Source of the DNA: Paraburkholderia nodosa DSM 21604
GTDB lineage: Bacteria > Pseudomonadota > Gammaproteobacteria > Burkholderiales > Burkholderiaceae
Assembly: GCF_000519185.1 (NCBI RefSeq)
Contig: NZ_JAFA01000027.1
Location: 223-64,222 of the forward strand
DNA: 64,000 nt
Reading direction: 5' to 3'
The position numbers were made by a program, and so were the translations under genes. The notes below the pieces were generated by a model, which did not search any database, was not told where the DNA came from, and saw only the letters and a program-made list of their open reading frames with translations. Of this stretch, positions 55,790-64,000 are shown piece by piece; the stretch's first letter is position 1, and the number at the start of each line of letters is the position of its first letter.

Positions 55790-57085
55790 TCAATCGCGGC
55801 CCGGCTGGAGCGCCTTGATGGTATCGGCCGGCAGTTCAGGCGCGGTGTTCGAGATCTGCTGGGCGATGAGACGCGCCGAGCCGAGCGAAAGCGCCCAGCC
55901 TGCCGGCCCGTGGCCTGCGTTGACGTAGAGGCGCGGATGGCTCACGCTGCCGACCGCCGGCAGGCCGTCGGCGGAAAGCAGCTTCATGCCCTCCCACGCG
56001 AGCGCGGCCGAAATGCGCGCGGCGCCCGGCGCCCAGTCGCGCGACGCCTCGCCGAGCAGCGCGAGGGCGTCTTCGGTGAGCGCCTCGGGCAGCGCGTCGT
56101 CGACTTCCTGCGCGCGCAGCAGCACGGCGGCGCCCGATATGCGCAGCCGGTGATTCATGCGCGCGATGGCGATGCGCTTGCCGGCATCGACGATCGTGGT
56201 CTGCGGCACGCATTCCTCGTGCGCCACCGGCGAATTGAGCGTGTGCATGCGCAGCGGATAAAACGGCATCTTGAGGCCGAGCGGTGTCAGAAGCTGCGGC
56301 GTTTGTGCGCCCGCGGCGACCACGACGGCGTCGCCCGAGATCACCTCGACGTCGCGCGAGCGGCCCGCTTCGTGCGCAGGCGGCGCGAGTTCCACGGCCG
56401 CGCGCCGGTCTTCCAGGCGGATTGCGCTGACCTCGCGGCTCATCTCGAACTGCACGCCGCCCTGGGCGTCGAGCACCTGCTTGAGCAGCTTCACGAAGAG
56501 CGGGCAGTTGGCGACCCGGCCGGTCTCGAAGCGCACGCCGCCTGCAAACGGCGGATCGGCGGGGATGGCATGGTCGAAAGCCACGCATTCCGCGGGCGAA
56601 AGCGCGTGGTGCGGCGTCTCGAAGCGCCGCAGCAGCTCGAGGGCCGGTTGTGTGAGCGACCATTCGTCGTTGCCGCGCACGAGGTAGAGCAGGCCGTCGC
56701 GCTGCTCGTAATCGAGCTGGAAGCGCGCGTCGATGTCGGCGAGCGCCGCTTGCGCCGAGTCGATGAGCGGACGCAGCAGCGCATAGCGCTCGGCGAACGC
56801 CTCGGAGCCGTGCAGCGTGGCAAGGCGCTTGGCGAAACCGTGCGCCTGGCCGCGCCAGCCTGTCTTGCTGATCACGCCGCCGGACGACTGACGGCCATTG
56901 CGCAGGAAGGTGGGGCCGAACCAGACGTCGAGCGGCGTGGGCAGCGCAATGCCGCTATGCCCGTAGGTCGCGCCTTGCGCGACAGTGGCGTGGCGTTCGA
57001 TCACGCAGACGCGATGCCCGGCCGCGCGCAGCTGCCAGGCGGTAGCGATGCCGGCGATTCCGCCGCCGATGACGATGACATCCAT
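55790..57085 (-). CDS. FAD-dependent D-amino-acid dehydrogenase-like oxidoreductase
   Basis: A 431-residue flavoprotein. The N-terminal dinucleotide-binding motif VIGGGIAGIATAWQL and the second FAD contact (AVVVAAGAQTP) fit the DadA family, which oxidises D-amino acids to keto acids and feeds electrons to the respiratory chain. The C-terminal GHGPAGWALSLGSARLIAQQI segment is typical. Length equals DadA of E. coli. Without the alr/dadX partner nearby the substrate is uncertain. The start at 57085 is the ATG directly before the FAD motif. Confidence 0.87.
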   Translation of the reverse strand: MDVIVIGGGIAGIATAWQLRAAGHRVCVIERHATVAQGATYGHSGIALPTPLDVWFGPTFLRNGRQSSGGVISKTGWRGQAHGFAKRLATLHGSEAFAERYALLRPLIDSAQAALADIDARFQLDYEQRDGLLYLVRGNDEWSLTQPALELLRRFETPHHALSPAECVAFDHAIPADPPFAGGVRFETGRVANCPLFVKLLKQVLDAQGGVQFEMSREVSAIRLEDRRAAVELAPPAHEAGRSRDVEVISGDAVVVAAGAQTPQLLTPLGLKMPFYPLRMHTLNSPVAHEECVPQTTIVDAGKRIAIARMNHRLRISGAAVLLRAQEVDDALPEALTEDALALLGEASRDWAPGAARISAALAWEGMKLLSADGLPAVGSVSHPRLYVNAGHGPAGWALSLGSARLIAQQISNTAPELPADTIKALQPGRD

Positions 57086-57427
57086 GACGATACGATCTGC
57101 AGGCAGGTGGCGCTCGCTCGGGTGAGGGCGTCCTGCCGAAGGTGGGGCGTGCAGCGCGCCGAAGCCATGCCCGGGTGCGCCGATCAGACGAAACGCGCAA
57201 TCATAGCAGCGAAAGCGTCCGCATCGCCATGCGCGAGGCCGGCTTGCCACACGCGTGGTGCACGGCCGCCGGGGCGGTCAGGACAAGCCTTCCGGGTTAT
57301 AATCGCGGTCTCCCTTCGCCTGACCGTCGCCATCCCCCGCGCGACGCATCGCCACCTTGCGACGTGTTTCGCGCGAGGCGAAGCCGCGACGCAACTCTGA
57401 CGCAACCTCGACGCAACGCCCCAGTCC
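57086..57427 (+). promoter_or_regulatory. Divergent control region dadA-like / purL
   Basis: No gene in this 342-bp gap. A consensus -10 box TATAAT lies at 57298-57303, with CGGTCA at 57275-57280 (17-bp spacer) as a weak -35. It would start purL transcription near 57310, leaving a leader of about 118 nt. No regulator box was recognised. Confidence 0.6.
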
Positions 57428-60400
57428 ATGGCCCACTTCTCGTGTTTCCCCGGCGCTTCGGCCCTTTCCGACTTCCGTCAGACCCGCCTGCTCGAGACGC
57501 TTCAGCGTATCGACGCCAACATCGTCGGCGTGTACGGCCAGTATCTGCATTTCGTCAATTCGGCCACGGAGCTCTCCGCTGACGACAGCGCGAAGATCGA
57601 AGCGCTGATGCACTACGGCGCGCCGTTCGCGGCATCGCAGGAGCGCGGCAGCGCGCTCACGTTCCTCGTCGTGCCGCGCTTCGGGACGGTGTCGCCGTGG
57701 GCGAGCAAGGCCACGGACATCGCGCACCATTGCGGCCTCGAGAAGGTGCGCCGCATCGAGCGCGGCGTCGAATACACCGTGGTGCTGAAGTCGGGCCTGC
57801 TCGGCGGCAAGAAGACGCTTTCGGTTGAGGCGCACGCCGCTGTCGCCGCGGCGCTGCACGATCGCATGACGGAAAGCGTGGCGCCTTCGCGCGACGCGGC
57901 GCTGCATCTGTTCGACGAACTGCCGGCCCGCCCGATGCAGACGGTCGACGTGCTCGGCCACGGCCGTGCGGCGCTGGAAACGGCCAACGGCGAACTGGGC
58001 CTCGCGCTCGCCGACGATGAAATCGACTACCTCGTCGAAAACTTCAAGAAGCTCGAGCGCAACCCGACCGACGTCGAGCTGATGATGTTCGCGCAGGCCA
58101 ACAGCGAGCACTGCCGCCACAAGATCTTCAACGCGAACTGGACGATCGACGGCCAGGATCAGGATATGTCGCTCTTCGCGATGATCCGCAACACCGAGAA
58201 GATCAGCCCGCAGGGCACGATCGTTGCGTACTCGGACAACTCGTCGATCATGGAAGGCGCGGTCGCGGAGCGCTGGTTCCCGCGTAAGAACAACGCCGAC
58301 GGCACGCCTGGCGAACAGTACGGCCGCCACACCGAACTCACGCACACGCTGATGAAGGTGGAGACGCACAACCACCCCACGGCGATCTCGCCGTTCGCGG
58401 GCGCGGCAACGGGCTCGGGCGGCGAAATCCGCGACGAAGGCGCGACGGGCCGCGGCGCGCGTCCGAAGGCCGGCCTCACGGGCTTCACGGTTTCGAACCT
58501 CGATCTGCCCGACGCGCGCGAAGCATGGGAAGACGCCCGCGATGCGGCCGTGCCGCTCGCGCTGCGCAACCCCGCCGACACGCGGGGCGCCTACGGCCGC
58601 CCGGACCGTATCGCGTCGCCGCTGCAGATCATGATCGACGGCCCGCTCGGTGGCGCCGCGTTCAACAACGAATTCGGCCGGCCGAACCTCGGCGGCTATT
58701 TCCGTACCTACGAGCAGAACGTGGCGGGCACCGTGCGCGGCTATCACAAGCCGATCATGATCGCGGGCGGCATCGGCAACATCAGCGCGCAGCACACGCA
58801 CAAGCACGACCTGCCGGCCGGCACGCTGCTGATCCAGATCGGCGGTCCGGGCATGCGCATCGGCATGGGCGGCGGCGCGGCCAGCTCGATGGCCACCGGC
58901 ACCAACACCGCCGAACTCGACTTCGACTCAGTTCAGCGCGGCAACCCGGAAATCGAGCGTCGCGCGCAGGAAGTCATCAATTCGTGCTGGCAGCTGGGCG
59001 AGCGCAACCCGATCCTGAGCATTCACGACGTGGGCGCGGGCGGCCTTTCCAACGCGTTCCCGGAACTCGTCGACGGCGCGGACAAGGGCGCGCGCTTCGA
59101 GCTGCGCAAGGTGCAGCTCGAAGAGTCGGGTCTTTCGCCGCGCGAAATCTGGTCGAACGAATCGCAGGAACGCTACGTCCTCGCGATCGCACCCGCCGAT
59201 CTGGCGGAGTTCCAGGCGATCTGCGAGCGTGAGCGCTGCCCGTTCGCCGTCGTGGGCGTCGCGACCGACGCGCGCGACCTGAAGCTCATCGACGCCGACG
59301 AGCAGGCGCTCGCGGCCAACGGCGGCCACCAGCCCGTCGACATGCCGATGGACATCCTGCTCGGCAAGCCCCCGCGCATGCACCGCAATGTCGAGCATGC
59401 GAGCATGCCGCTCGCGCCGGTCGAAGTCACGGGCGTCTCGCTCGACGAAGTCGCGAAGAGCGTGCTGCGCCACCCGAGCGTGGGCAGCAAGTCGTTCCTC
59501 ATCACCATCGGCGACCGCTCGGTGGGCGGCACGACGGTGCGCGACCAGATGGTCGGCCCGTGGCAGGTGCCGGTGGCCGACTGCGCGATCACCGCGCTCG
59601 ACTACGCCGGCTACAAGGGCGAAGCGATGACGATGGGCGAGCGCACGCCGCTCGCCGTGATCGATGCGCCCGCATCGGGCCGCATGGCCGTGGGCGAGGC
59701 GATCACCAACATCGCCAGCGCTCCGATCCTCTCGCTCGACAAGCTCAAGCTCTCCGCGAACTGGATGGCCGCGTGCGGTGCACCGGGCGAGGACGCCGCG
59801 CTGTACGACACCGTGAAGGCGATCGGCATGGAGTTGTGCCCGGCGCTGGGCATCGGCATTCCGGTAGGCAAGGATTCGCTGTCCATGCGCACGAAGTGGA
59901 ATGAGGAAGGCGTGGCAAAGGAAGTGGTCGCGCCGGTCTCGCTCATCATCTCGGCGTTCGCGCCGGTCGACGATGTGCGCCGCCATCTCACGCCGCAACT
60001 GCGCCGTGCCGACGAAGTGGGCGAATCGGTGCTGATCGCGATCGATCTGGGTCGCGGCAAGAACCGCATGGGCGGCAGCATTTTCGCGCAGGTCACGCAG
60101 CAGGTCGGCGACGCGGTGCCCGACGTGGATAGCGCTGAAGACCTCAAGCAGTTCTTCACGGCCATCCAGCAACTGAACGCGAACGAGCAACTGCTCGCGT
60201 ACCACGACCGCTCGGACGGCGGCCTGTGGGCGACGGTCTGCGAAATGGCCTTCGCGGGCCGCACGGGCGTGTCGCTGAACGTGGACATGCTCGCGCTCGA
60301 CAGCGAGCACGAGTCCGACTACGGCGACGCCAAGGACTGGGCGAAGCAAACGAGCGGCCGCCGCGAAGACCGCACGCTGCGCGCGCTCTTCTCCGAAGAA

Positions 60401-61504
60401 CTCGGCGCCGTGATCCAGGTGCCCGCACAGCAGCGCGACGTCGTGATGGGCGTGCTGCGCCAGCACGGCCTCTCGGTCTGCTCGCACGTGATCGGCACGC
60501 TGAACCCGCGCGACTCGATCGAAATCTACCGTGACGCCAAGCGTATCTACGGAGCGCCTCGTGCGGAACTGCAACGCGTGTGGAGCGAAGTGAGCTGGCG
60601 CATTGCGCGTCTGCGCGACAACCCCGCGTGCGCCGATTCCGAATACGACGCGCTGCTCGACGCCGCCGATCCGGGCATGCAGCCGCATCTGACGTTCGAT
60701 CCGGCCGAGGACATCGCCGCGCCGTTCATCGGCAAGGGCGCGCGCCCGCGCGTGGCGATCCTGCGCGAGCAAGGCGTGAACTCGCACCTCGAAACCGCGT
60801 ACGCGTTCGACCGCGCCGGCTTCGACGCGCACGACGTCCATATGAGCGACCTGCTCGAAGGCCGCGCCACGCTCGCCGACTTCGCGGGCGCGGTGGCCTG
60901 CGGCGGCTTCTCGTACGGCGACGTGCTGGGCGCGGGCGAAGGCTGGGCCAAGACTATCCGCTTCAATGCGAAGCTCGCGGACATGTTCGCGGCGTTCTTC
61001 GCGCGCGAGGACACGTTTGCGCTCGGCATCTGCAACGGCTGCCAGATGATGTCGAGCCTCGCCTCGATGATCCCGGGCGCCGAAGCCTGGCCGAAGTTCA
61101 CGCGCAACAAGTCGGAGCAGTTCGAAGCGCGCTTCTCGCTGGTGGAAGTGCAGGGCTCGCCGTCGATCTTCTTCAGCGGCATGGACGGCTCGCGCATTCC
61201 GGTGGCGGTCGCGCACGGCGAAGGTTTCGCGGACTTCTCGCAGCAGGGCGACATCTCGAAGGTCGCGGTGGCGATGCGCTACGTCGACCATCGCGCCCAG
61301 GCGACCGAGGCCTACCCGTTCAATCCGAACGGCTCGCCGCAAGGCATCACCTCGGTCACGACGCCCGACGGCCGCTTCACGGTGCTGATGCCGCACACCG
61401 AGCGCGTGCAGCGCACGGTGACGATGAGCTGGCACCCCGAAGCCTGGGGCGAGGCAAGCCCGTGGATGCGTGCGTTCCAGAACGCGCGCAAGTGGGTGGG
61501 CTAA
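57428..61504 (+). CDS. purL: Phosphoribosylformylglycinamidine synthase (single-chain)
   Basis: A 1358-residue enzyme converting FGAR, glutamine and ATP to FGAM in purine synthesis. The N-terminal domain is followed by two AIRS-like halves (signatures ANSEHCRHKIFN, ETHNHPTAISPFAGAATGSGGEIRDEG and DRSVGGTTVRDQM) and a C-terminal class I glutaminase with nucleophile Cys1202 in GICNGCQMM and SWHPE near the end. This is the large proteobacterial form, not the PurLQS complex. It is monocistronic; the next gene is an accessory fic gene. Confidence 0.98.
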   Translation: MAHFSCFPGASALSDFRQTRLLETLQRIDANIVGVYGQYLHFVNSATELSADDSAKIEALMHYGAPFAASQERGSALTFLVVPRFGTVSPWASKATDIAHHCGLEKVRRIERGVEYTVVLKSGLLGGKKTLSVEAHAAVAAALHDRMTESVAPSRDAALHLFDELPARPMQTVDVLGHGRAALETANGELGLALADDEIDYLVENFKKLERNPTDVELMMFAQANSEHCRHKIFNANWTIDGQDQDMSLFAMIRNTEKISPQGTIVAYSDNSSIMEGAVAERWFPRKNNADGTPGEQYGRHTELTHTLMKVETHNHPTAISPFAGAATGSGGEIRDEGATGRGARPKAGLTGFTVSNLDLPDAREAWEDARDAAVPLALRNPADTRGAYGRPDRIASPLQIMIDGPLGGAAFNNEFGRPNLGGYFRTYEQNVAGTVRGYHKPIMIAGGIGNISAQHTHKHDLPAGTLLIQIGGPGMRIGMGGGAASSMATGTNTAELDFDSVQRGNPEIERRAQEVINSCWQLGERNPILSIHDVGAGGLSNAFPELVDGADKGARFELRKVQLEESGLSPREIWSNESQERYVLAIAPADLAEFQAICERERCPFAVVGVATDARDLKLIDADEQALAANGGHQPVDMPMDILLGKPPRMHRNVEHASMPLAPVEVTGVSLDEVAKSVLRHPSVGSKSFLITIGDRSVGGTTVRDQMVGPWQVPVADCAITALDYAGYKGEAMTMGERTPLAVIDAPASGRMAVGEAITNIASAPILSLDKLKLSANWMAACGAPGEDAALYDTVKAIGMELCPALGIGIPVGKDSLSMRTKWNEEGVAKEVVAPVSLIISAFAPVDDVRRHLTPQLRRADEVGESVLIAIDLGRGKNRMGGSIFAQVTQQVGDAVPDVDSAEDLKQFFTAIQQLNANEQLLAYHDRSDGGLWATVCEMAFAGRTGVSLNVDMLALDSEHESDYGDAKDWAKQTSGRREDRTLRALFSEELGAVIQVPAQQRDVVMGVLRQHGLSVCSHVIGTLNPRDSIEIYRDAKRIYGAPRAELQRVWSEVSWRIARLRDNPACADSEYDALLDAADPGMQPHLTFDPAEDIAAPFIGKGARPRVAILREQGVNSHLETAYAFDRAGFDAHDVHMSDLLEGRATLADFAGAVACGGFSYGDVLGAGEGWAKTIRFNAKLADMFAAFFAREDTFALGICNGCQMMSSLASMIPGAEAWPKFTRNKSEQFEARFSLVEVQGSPSIFFSGMDGSRIPVAVAHGEGFADFSQQGDISKVAVAMRYVDHRAQATEAYPFNPNGSPQGITSVTTPDGRFTVLMPHTERVQRTVTMSWHPEAWGEASPWMRAFQNARKWVG

Positions 61505-61559
61505 CGCGCCCGGCGAAGCACGCGGACGTTTGACGCCAGGGCACGCCAAAGGCAACTCG

Positions 61560-61613
61560 CCCCGGCGGAAAATCCCGGTCATGCCTCGATTGCGAGTGCG
61601 GGCCGGGGTTTTT
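61560..61613 (+). terminator. Weak terminator candidate after purL
   Basis: CCCCGGC (61560-61566) pairs with GCCGGGG (61602-61608) across a long 35-nt loop, followed by TTTTT. Plausible but less convincing than others in the window. Confidence 0.45.
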
Positions 61614-61640
61614 GTCTTTTGGGCGCCGATCGACGCGGCC

Positions 61641-61739
61641 TTGCGGCAAATAGCGGCGTTAATCACCGCATTTGTTGCGGTGATTAACTTGTGCATGCGG
61701 CGAATACGTCTCATAATCGCCGCATGAATAGCGGCGAAT
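61641..61739 (+). promoter_or_regulatory. fic promoter embedded in seven 11-bp repeats
   Basis: Promoter: TTGTGC (61689-61694), 17-bp spacer, CATAAT (61712-61717); the predicted start is 61724, the A of the fic ATG, and no ribosome site precedes it. Around it lie seven copies of a degenerate (T/A)xGCGGYGAWT-like motif starting at 61641, 61651, 61661 (inverted), 61675, 61695, 61715 (inverted) and 61729, with steps of 10, 10, 14, 20, 20 and 14 bp. Copies 3 and 4 lie within the perfect 13-bp inverted repeat 61658-61670/61676-61688. This looks like a multi-site operator. Confidence 0.65.
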
Positions 61740-62839
61740 ACACCTATATCTGGCAAGCCGGCGACTGGCCTCAGTGGCGCTTCGATCTGACGGCGCTTGC
61801 CGAGCCCATGGCCGAGGTCAGCCGCGCCCAAGGCGTGCTGGTGGGCAGGCTGGCCGATGTCGGCCTGGCGCTGCGCGATCAGGCGAGCCTCGCAGCCCTG
61901 ACGGAGGACGTGCTCAAGACCAGCGAGATCGAGGGAGAGCAACTCGACGTCGCCTCCGTGCGTTCGTCCATCGCGCGTCGAATGGGCGTGGACATCGGGG
62001 CGCTCGCGCCGGTGGACCGCCACGTGGAAGGCGTGGTGGAGATGGTGCTCGACGCGACCACCAACAGCCGCGCGCCGGTTACGCGCGAGCGCCTGTTTGG
62101 CTGGCACGCCGCGCTATTTCCTACGGGCTACGCGGGCCTGTCGCGGATCAACGTCGGTGCATGGCGCGACGATGCGAGCGGGCCCATGCAGGTGATCTCG
62201 GGGCCGATCGGCCGTCAACGCGTGCATTTCGAGGCGCCGCCCGCGAACCGGCTGGAAGCCGAAACGCGGGGCTTTCTCGACTGGCTCAACGGCCCGGCGC
62301 AAGCGCCGCCGCTGATCAAGGCCGCTCTCGGCCACTTGTGGTTCGTCACGCTGCACCCGTTCGACGACGGCAACGGCCGCGTGGCAAGGGCCATCGGCGA
62401 CTTGCTGCTCGCGCGCGCGGACGGCAGTGCGCAGCGCTTTTACAGCCTCTCCGCGCAGATTCAGCGGGAGCGCAAAGGCTATTACGACATTCTCGAGCGC
62501 ACGCAGCGCGGCTCGATGGATGTCACGCTGTGGCTCGCCTGGTTCTTCGACGCGCTGCATCGCGCCGTCGATCAGGCGCAAATCACGCTGGACGCCGTGC
62601 TCGCCAAGGCGCGCTTCTGGCGCGAGTGGGCCACGACGCCGTTCAACGAGCGCCAGGTCAAGCTCCTGAACCGCTTGCTCGACGGCTTCGACGGCAAGCT
62701 CACGAGCGGCAAATGGGCGGCCATCGCCAAATGCTCGTCCGATACGGCGTTACGCGACATCAACGACCTGGTGACGCGCGGCGTGCTGCGCAAGGCGGAG
62801 GGGGGCGGGCGCAGCACGAGCTACGAGCTCAACGCGTAG
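61724..62839 (+). CDS. Fic-domain AMP-transferase with N-terminal DUF4172 and inhibitory motif
   Basis: A 371-residue Fic protein. Fic enzymes modify target hydroxyls, usually with AMP from ATP. The N-terminal segment (YIWQAGDWPQWRFD) matches DUF4172; the inhibitory motif TSEIEG (Thr66, Glu70, Gly71) marks class II Fic proteins whose helix blocks ATP in cis. The catalytic motif HPFDDGNGRVAR has His211. A C-terminal winged helix-turn-helix (about 310-371) suggests DNA binding or autoregulation. No antitoxin gene is adjacent, consistent with built-in inhibition. It has an unusual repeat-rich, probably leaderless promoter. Confidence 0.93.
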   Translation: MNSGEYTYIWQAGDWPQWRFDLTALAEPMAEVSRAQGVLVGRLADVGLALRDQASLAALTEDVLKTSEIEGEQLDVASVRSSIARRMGVDIGALAPVDRHVEGVVEMVLDATTNSRAPVTRERLFGWHAALFPTGYAGLSRINVGAWRDDASGPMQVISGPIGRQRVHFEAPPANRLEAETRGFLDWLNGPAQAPPLIKAALGHLWFVTLHPFDDGNGRVARAIGDLLLARADGSAQRFYSLSAQIQRERKGYYDILERTQRGSMDVTLWLAWFFDALHRAVDQAQITLDAVLAKARFWREWATTPFNERQVKLLNRLLDGFDGKLTSGKWAAIAKCSSDTALRDINDLVTRGVLRKAEGGGRSTSYELNA

Positions 62840-62847
62840 CCGCAAAC

Positions 62848-62882
62848 AAAAACCCCGCGCCTTCGAAGGTCGCGGGGTTTTT
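62848..62882. terminator. Bidirectional intrinsic terminator after fic
   Basis: AAAAACCCCGCG pairs with CGCGGGGTTTTT (inner CCTTCGAAGG stem). Between convergent fic and the parvulin gene, with A/T runs on both sides. Confidence 0.9.
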
Positions 62883-62930
62883 AGAGCAGCGAAAGCGGCA
62901 AATGCGCGGCAAACGAGCCGCCATGCAGCC

Positions 62931-63710
62931 TTACTGAATCTTCGCTTGCTTGCGCAGATTCTCTTCGAACGCCTGCAGCTTTTCCTGCTGGATCTGCTGG
63001 ACGATCTGCGGGCGCACCTGTTCGAGCGGCGGCGGCGTGACCGGGCGGATGTCGTCCACGCGGATGATGTGCCAGCCGAACTGCGTGTGCACCGGCGTAT
63101 CGGTCATCTGGCCTTTCTGGAGATGCGTGGCCGCGGTCGCGAATTCCGGCACATAAGCCTTCGGATCGGACCAGTCGAGGTCGCCGCCGTTCTTGGCCGA
63201 GCCCGGGTCCTTCGAGTACTGCTTCGCGAGGTCTTCGAAGCTGGCGCCAGCCTTGATCTTCGCGATCAGGTCCTTGGCCTGCTGCTCGTTGTCCACGAGG
63301 ATGTGGTGCAGGTGGTATTCGCTGCCGCCCGCATCCTTGGTCAACTGGTCGTAGCGCGCCTTGACTTCGGCGTCGCTCGGCTGGTTGTTCTTCACGAAGT
63401 TCTGAATCAGCGCGCGCAGCACGACGGTCTGCTGGGCCACGGCGATTTGCGCCTTCACATCGGGGTTGTTCGGAATGCCTTCGCGAATGGCTTCCTGCAT
63501 GAGGATTTCGCGGTTCACGAGTTCTTCGCGTACCGCCATTTGCAGTTGCGGCGAATCCTGCTGGCCTTGTTGGACAAGCTGCTGGACCAGCGCATCGGCG
63601 CGCGCTTTGGGAATCGGCGTGCCGTTCACGACGGCGATGTTCTGCGCAAAGGCGGGAGCCGCCGCGCACGCAGCCAGCAACACCCAAAGATGGGTTTTCT
63701 TCAAGGTCAT
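62931..63710 (-). CDS. Periplasmic parvulin-type peptidyl-prolyl isomerase
   Basis: A 259-residue exported foldase. A signal peptide ends at AFA-QN (about residue 22). The N-terminal helical chaperone region is followed by a rotamase domain (about 130-225) with YHLHHILVDNEQQAKDLI, GGDLDWSDPKAYVPEF and TQFGWHIIRVDDI. Similar to PrsA/SurA-like isomerases that help outer-membrane proteins. A Gln-rich tail closes it. bolA lies immediately upstream on the same strand (69 bp), so they may be co-transcribed. Confidence 0.93.
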   Translation of the reverse strand: MTLKKTHLWVLLAACAAAPAFAQNIAVVNGTPIPKARADALVQQLVQQGQQDSPQLQMAVREELVNREILMQEAIREGIPNNPDVKAQIAVAQQTVVLRALIQNFVKNNQPSDAEVKARYDQLTKDAGGSEYHLHHILVDNEQQAKDLIAKIKAGASFEDLAKQYSKDPGSAKNGGDLDWSDPKAYVPEFATAATHLQKGQMTDTPVHTQFGWHIIRVDDIRPVTPPPLEQVRPQIVQQIQQEKLQAFEENLRKQAKIQ

Positions 63711-63779
63711 CGGAAAGTCCTAACGGGGCGAACCAAAATGGCGAACAAAAGGATCAAGCAGGTCGAAATCCAACGTGGG

Positions 63780-64000
63780 CTACCGGGGCAGCGCCGCGGC
63801 TTCTTCGGGCGTGAGCGCCGTGATCGCGAGTGCGTGGATGCCGCGCTGCATGGCCTCGGCCAGCGCATCATACACCATGCGATGCCTTGCCACGCGGGCT
63901 TTCCCCGCGAATGCGCCCGCAACGATCGTGACATGATAGTGACCGCCGGCAGCGGCGCCCGCGTGTCCGGCGTGCTGCGCGCTGTCGTCGCGCACGTCGA
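63780..64000 (-). CDS. BolA family protein, C-terminal part
   Basis: The gene runs off the right edge; about 73 C-terminal codons are visible. The BolA signature is clear: DDSAQHAGHAG with the conserved histidines, then HYHVTIVAGAFAGKARVARHRMVYDALAEAM. BolA proteins bind monothiol glutaredoxins and [2Fe-2S] clusters or act as regulators of envelope genes. It sits directly upstream of the parvulin gene, an order I recall from other Burkholderiaceae. Confidence 0.92.
   Translation of the reverse strand, partial: DVRDDSAQHAGHAGAAAGGHYHVTIVAGAFAGKARVARHRMVYDALAEAMQRGIHALAITALTPEEAAALPR

Noticed and set aside
54062..57400. 1112-codon plus-strand open frame opposite nnr and the dadA-like gene
   Set aside because: Arg/His/Ala-rich antisense translation with no domain; explained by high G+C third positions of the real minus-strand genes.
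58928..62107. 1059-codon antisense frame over purL and fic
   Set aside because: Shadow of purL; no recognisable domain and spans a gene boundary.

Overview
The window is high-G+C chromosomal DNA, best explained as a primary-chromosome segment of a Burkholderiaceae bacterium, most likely Paraburkholderia or a close relative. The basis is the phaA-phaB-phaR polyhydroxyalkanoate order, the tig-clpP-clpX-lon-hupB block, and the remembered close resemblance of several proteins (ClpP, OmpR, IspD, HpnD, PurL) to Burkholderia homologues. No database search was run. Genes are densely packed on both strands. No transposase, integrase, phage gene or CRISPR array was seen.

Layout. 1-1925: end of phaA, then phaB and phaR (PHB synthesis). 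2067-6200: an orphan XRE regulator, rimO, a PfkB sugar kinase and the second thiolase bktB. 6261-15690: a secreted unknown, metC, serB, a stand-alone LigD-type polymerase, a secreted unknown, fetA-fetB and an AsmA-like protein. 15773-21097: a small unknown, then a three-gene signalling cassette (CHASE3-type histidine kinase, lone receiver, hybrid kinase) with no output domain. 21175-31066: mscL, a threonine dehydratase-like enzyme, argE, mfd, ispD-ispF, an acyltransferase and a peroxiredoxin. 31227-40358: ompR-envZ, a small secreted protein, a DUF1800/DUF1501 pair, hpnD, tRNA-Leu, a MarR regulator and glycerate kinase. 40786-49981: tig, clpP, clpX, lon, hupB, tRNA-Val, tRNA-Asp and ppiD, a protein-folding and proteolysis neighbourhood. 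50075-64000: a lipoprotein, the divergent tesA/ybbA pair, pgi, nnr, a dadA-like gene, purL, an accessory fic gene, a parvulin and the end of a bolA-like gene.

Most of the window is conserved housekeeping DNA. The most unusual local structure is upstream of fic: seven degenerate copies of an 11-bp GCGG-core motif, spaced mainly by 10 or 20 bp, embed a promoter whose predicted start falls on the A of the fic ATG (a probable leaderless message). Other regulatory candidates read directly from the sequence are a 10-bp-spaced GTTACA direct repeat at the ompR promoter, a 16-bp perfect palindrome just downstream of the predicted marR start site, sigma32-like promoters before clpP and lon, and a consensus sigma70 promoter before hupB. 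Convergent gene pairs are commonly separated by strong hairpins that can work in both directions.
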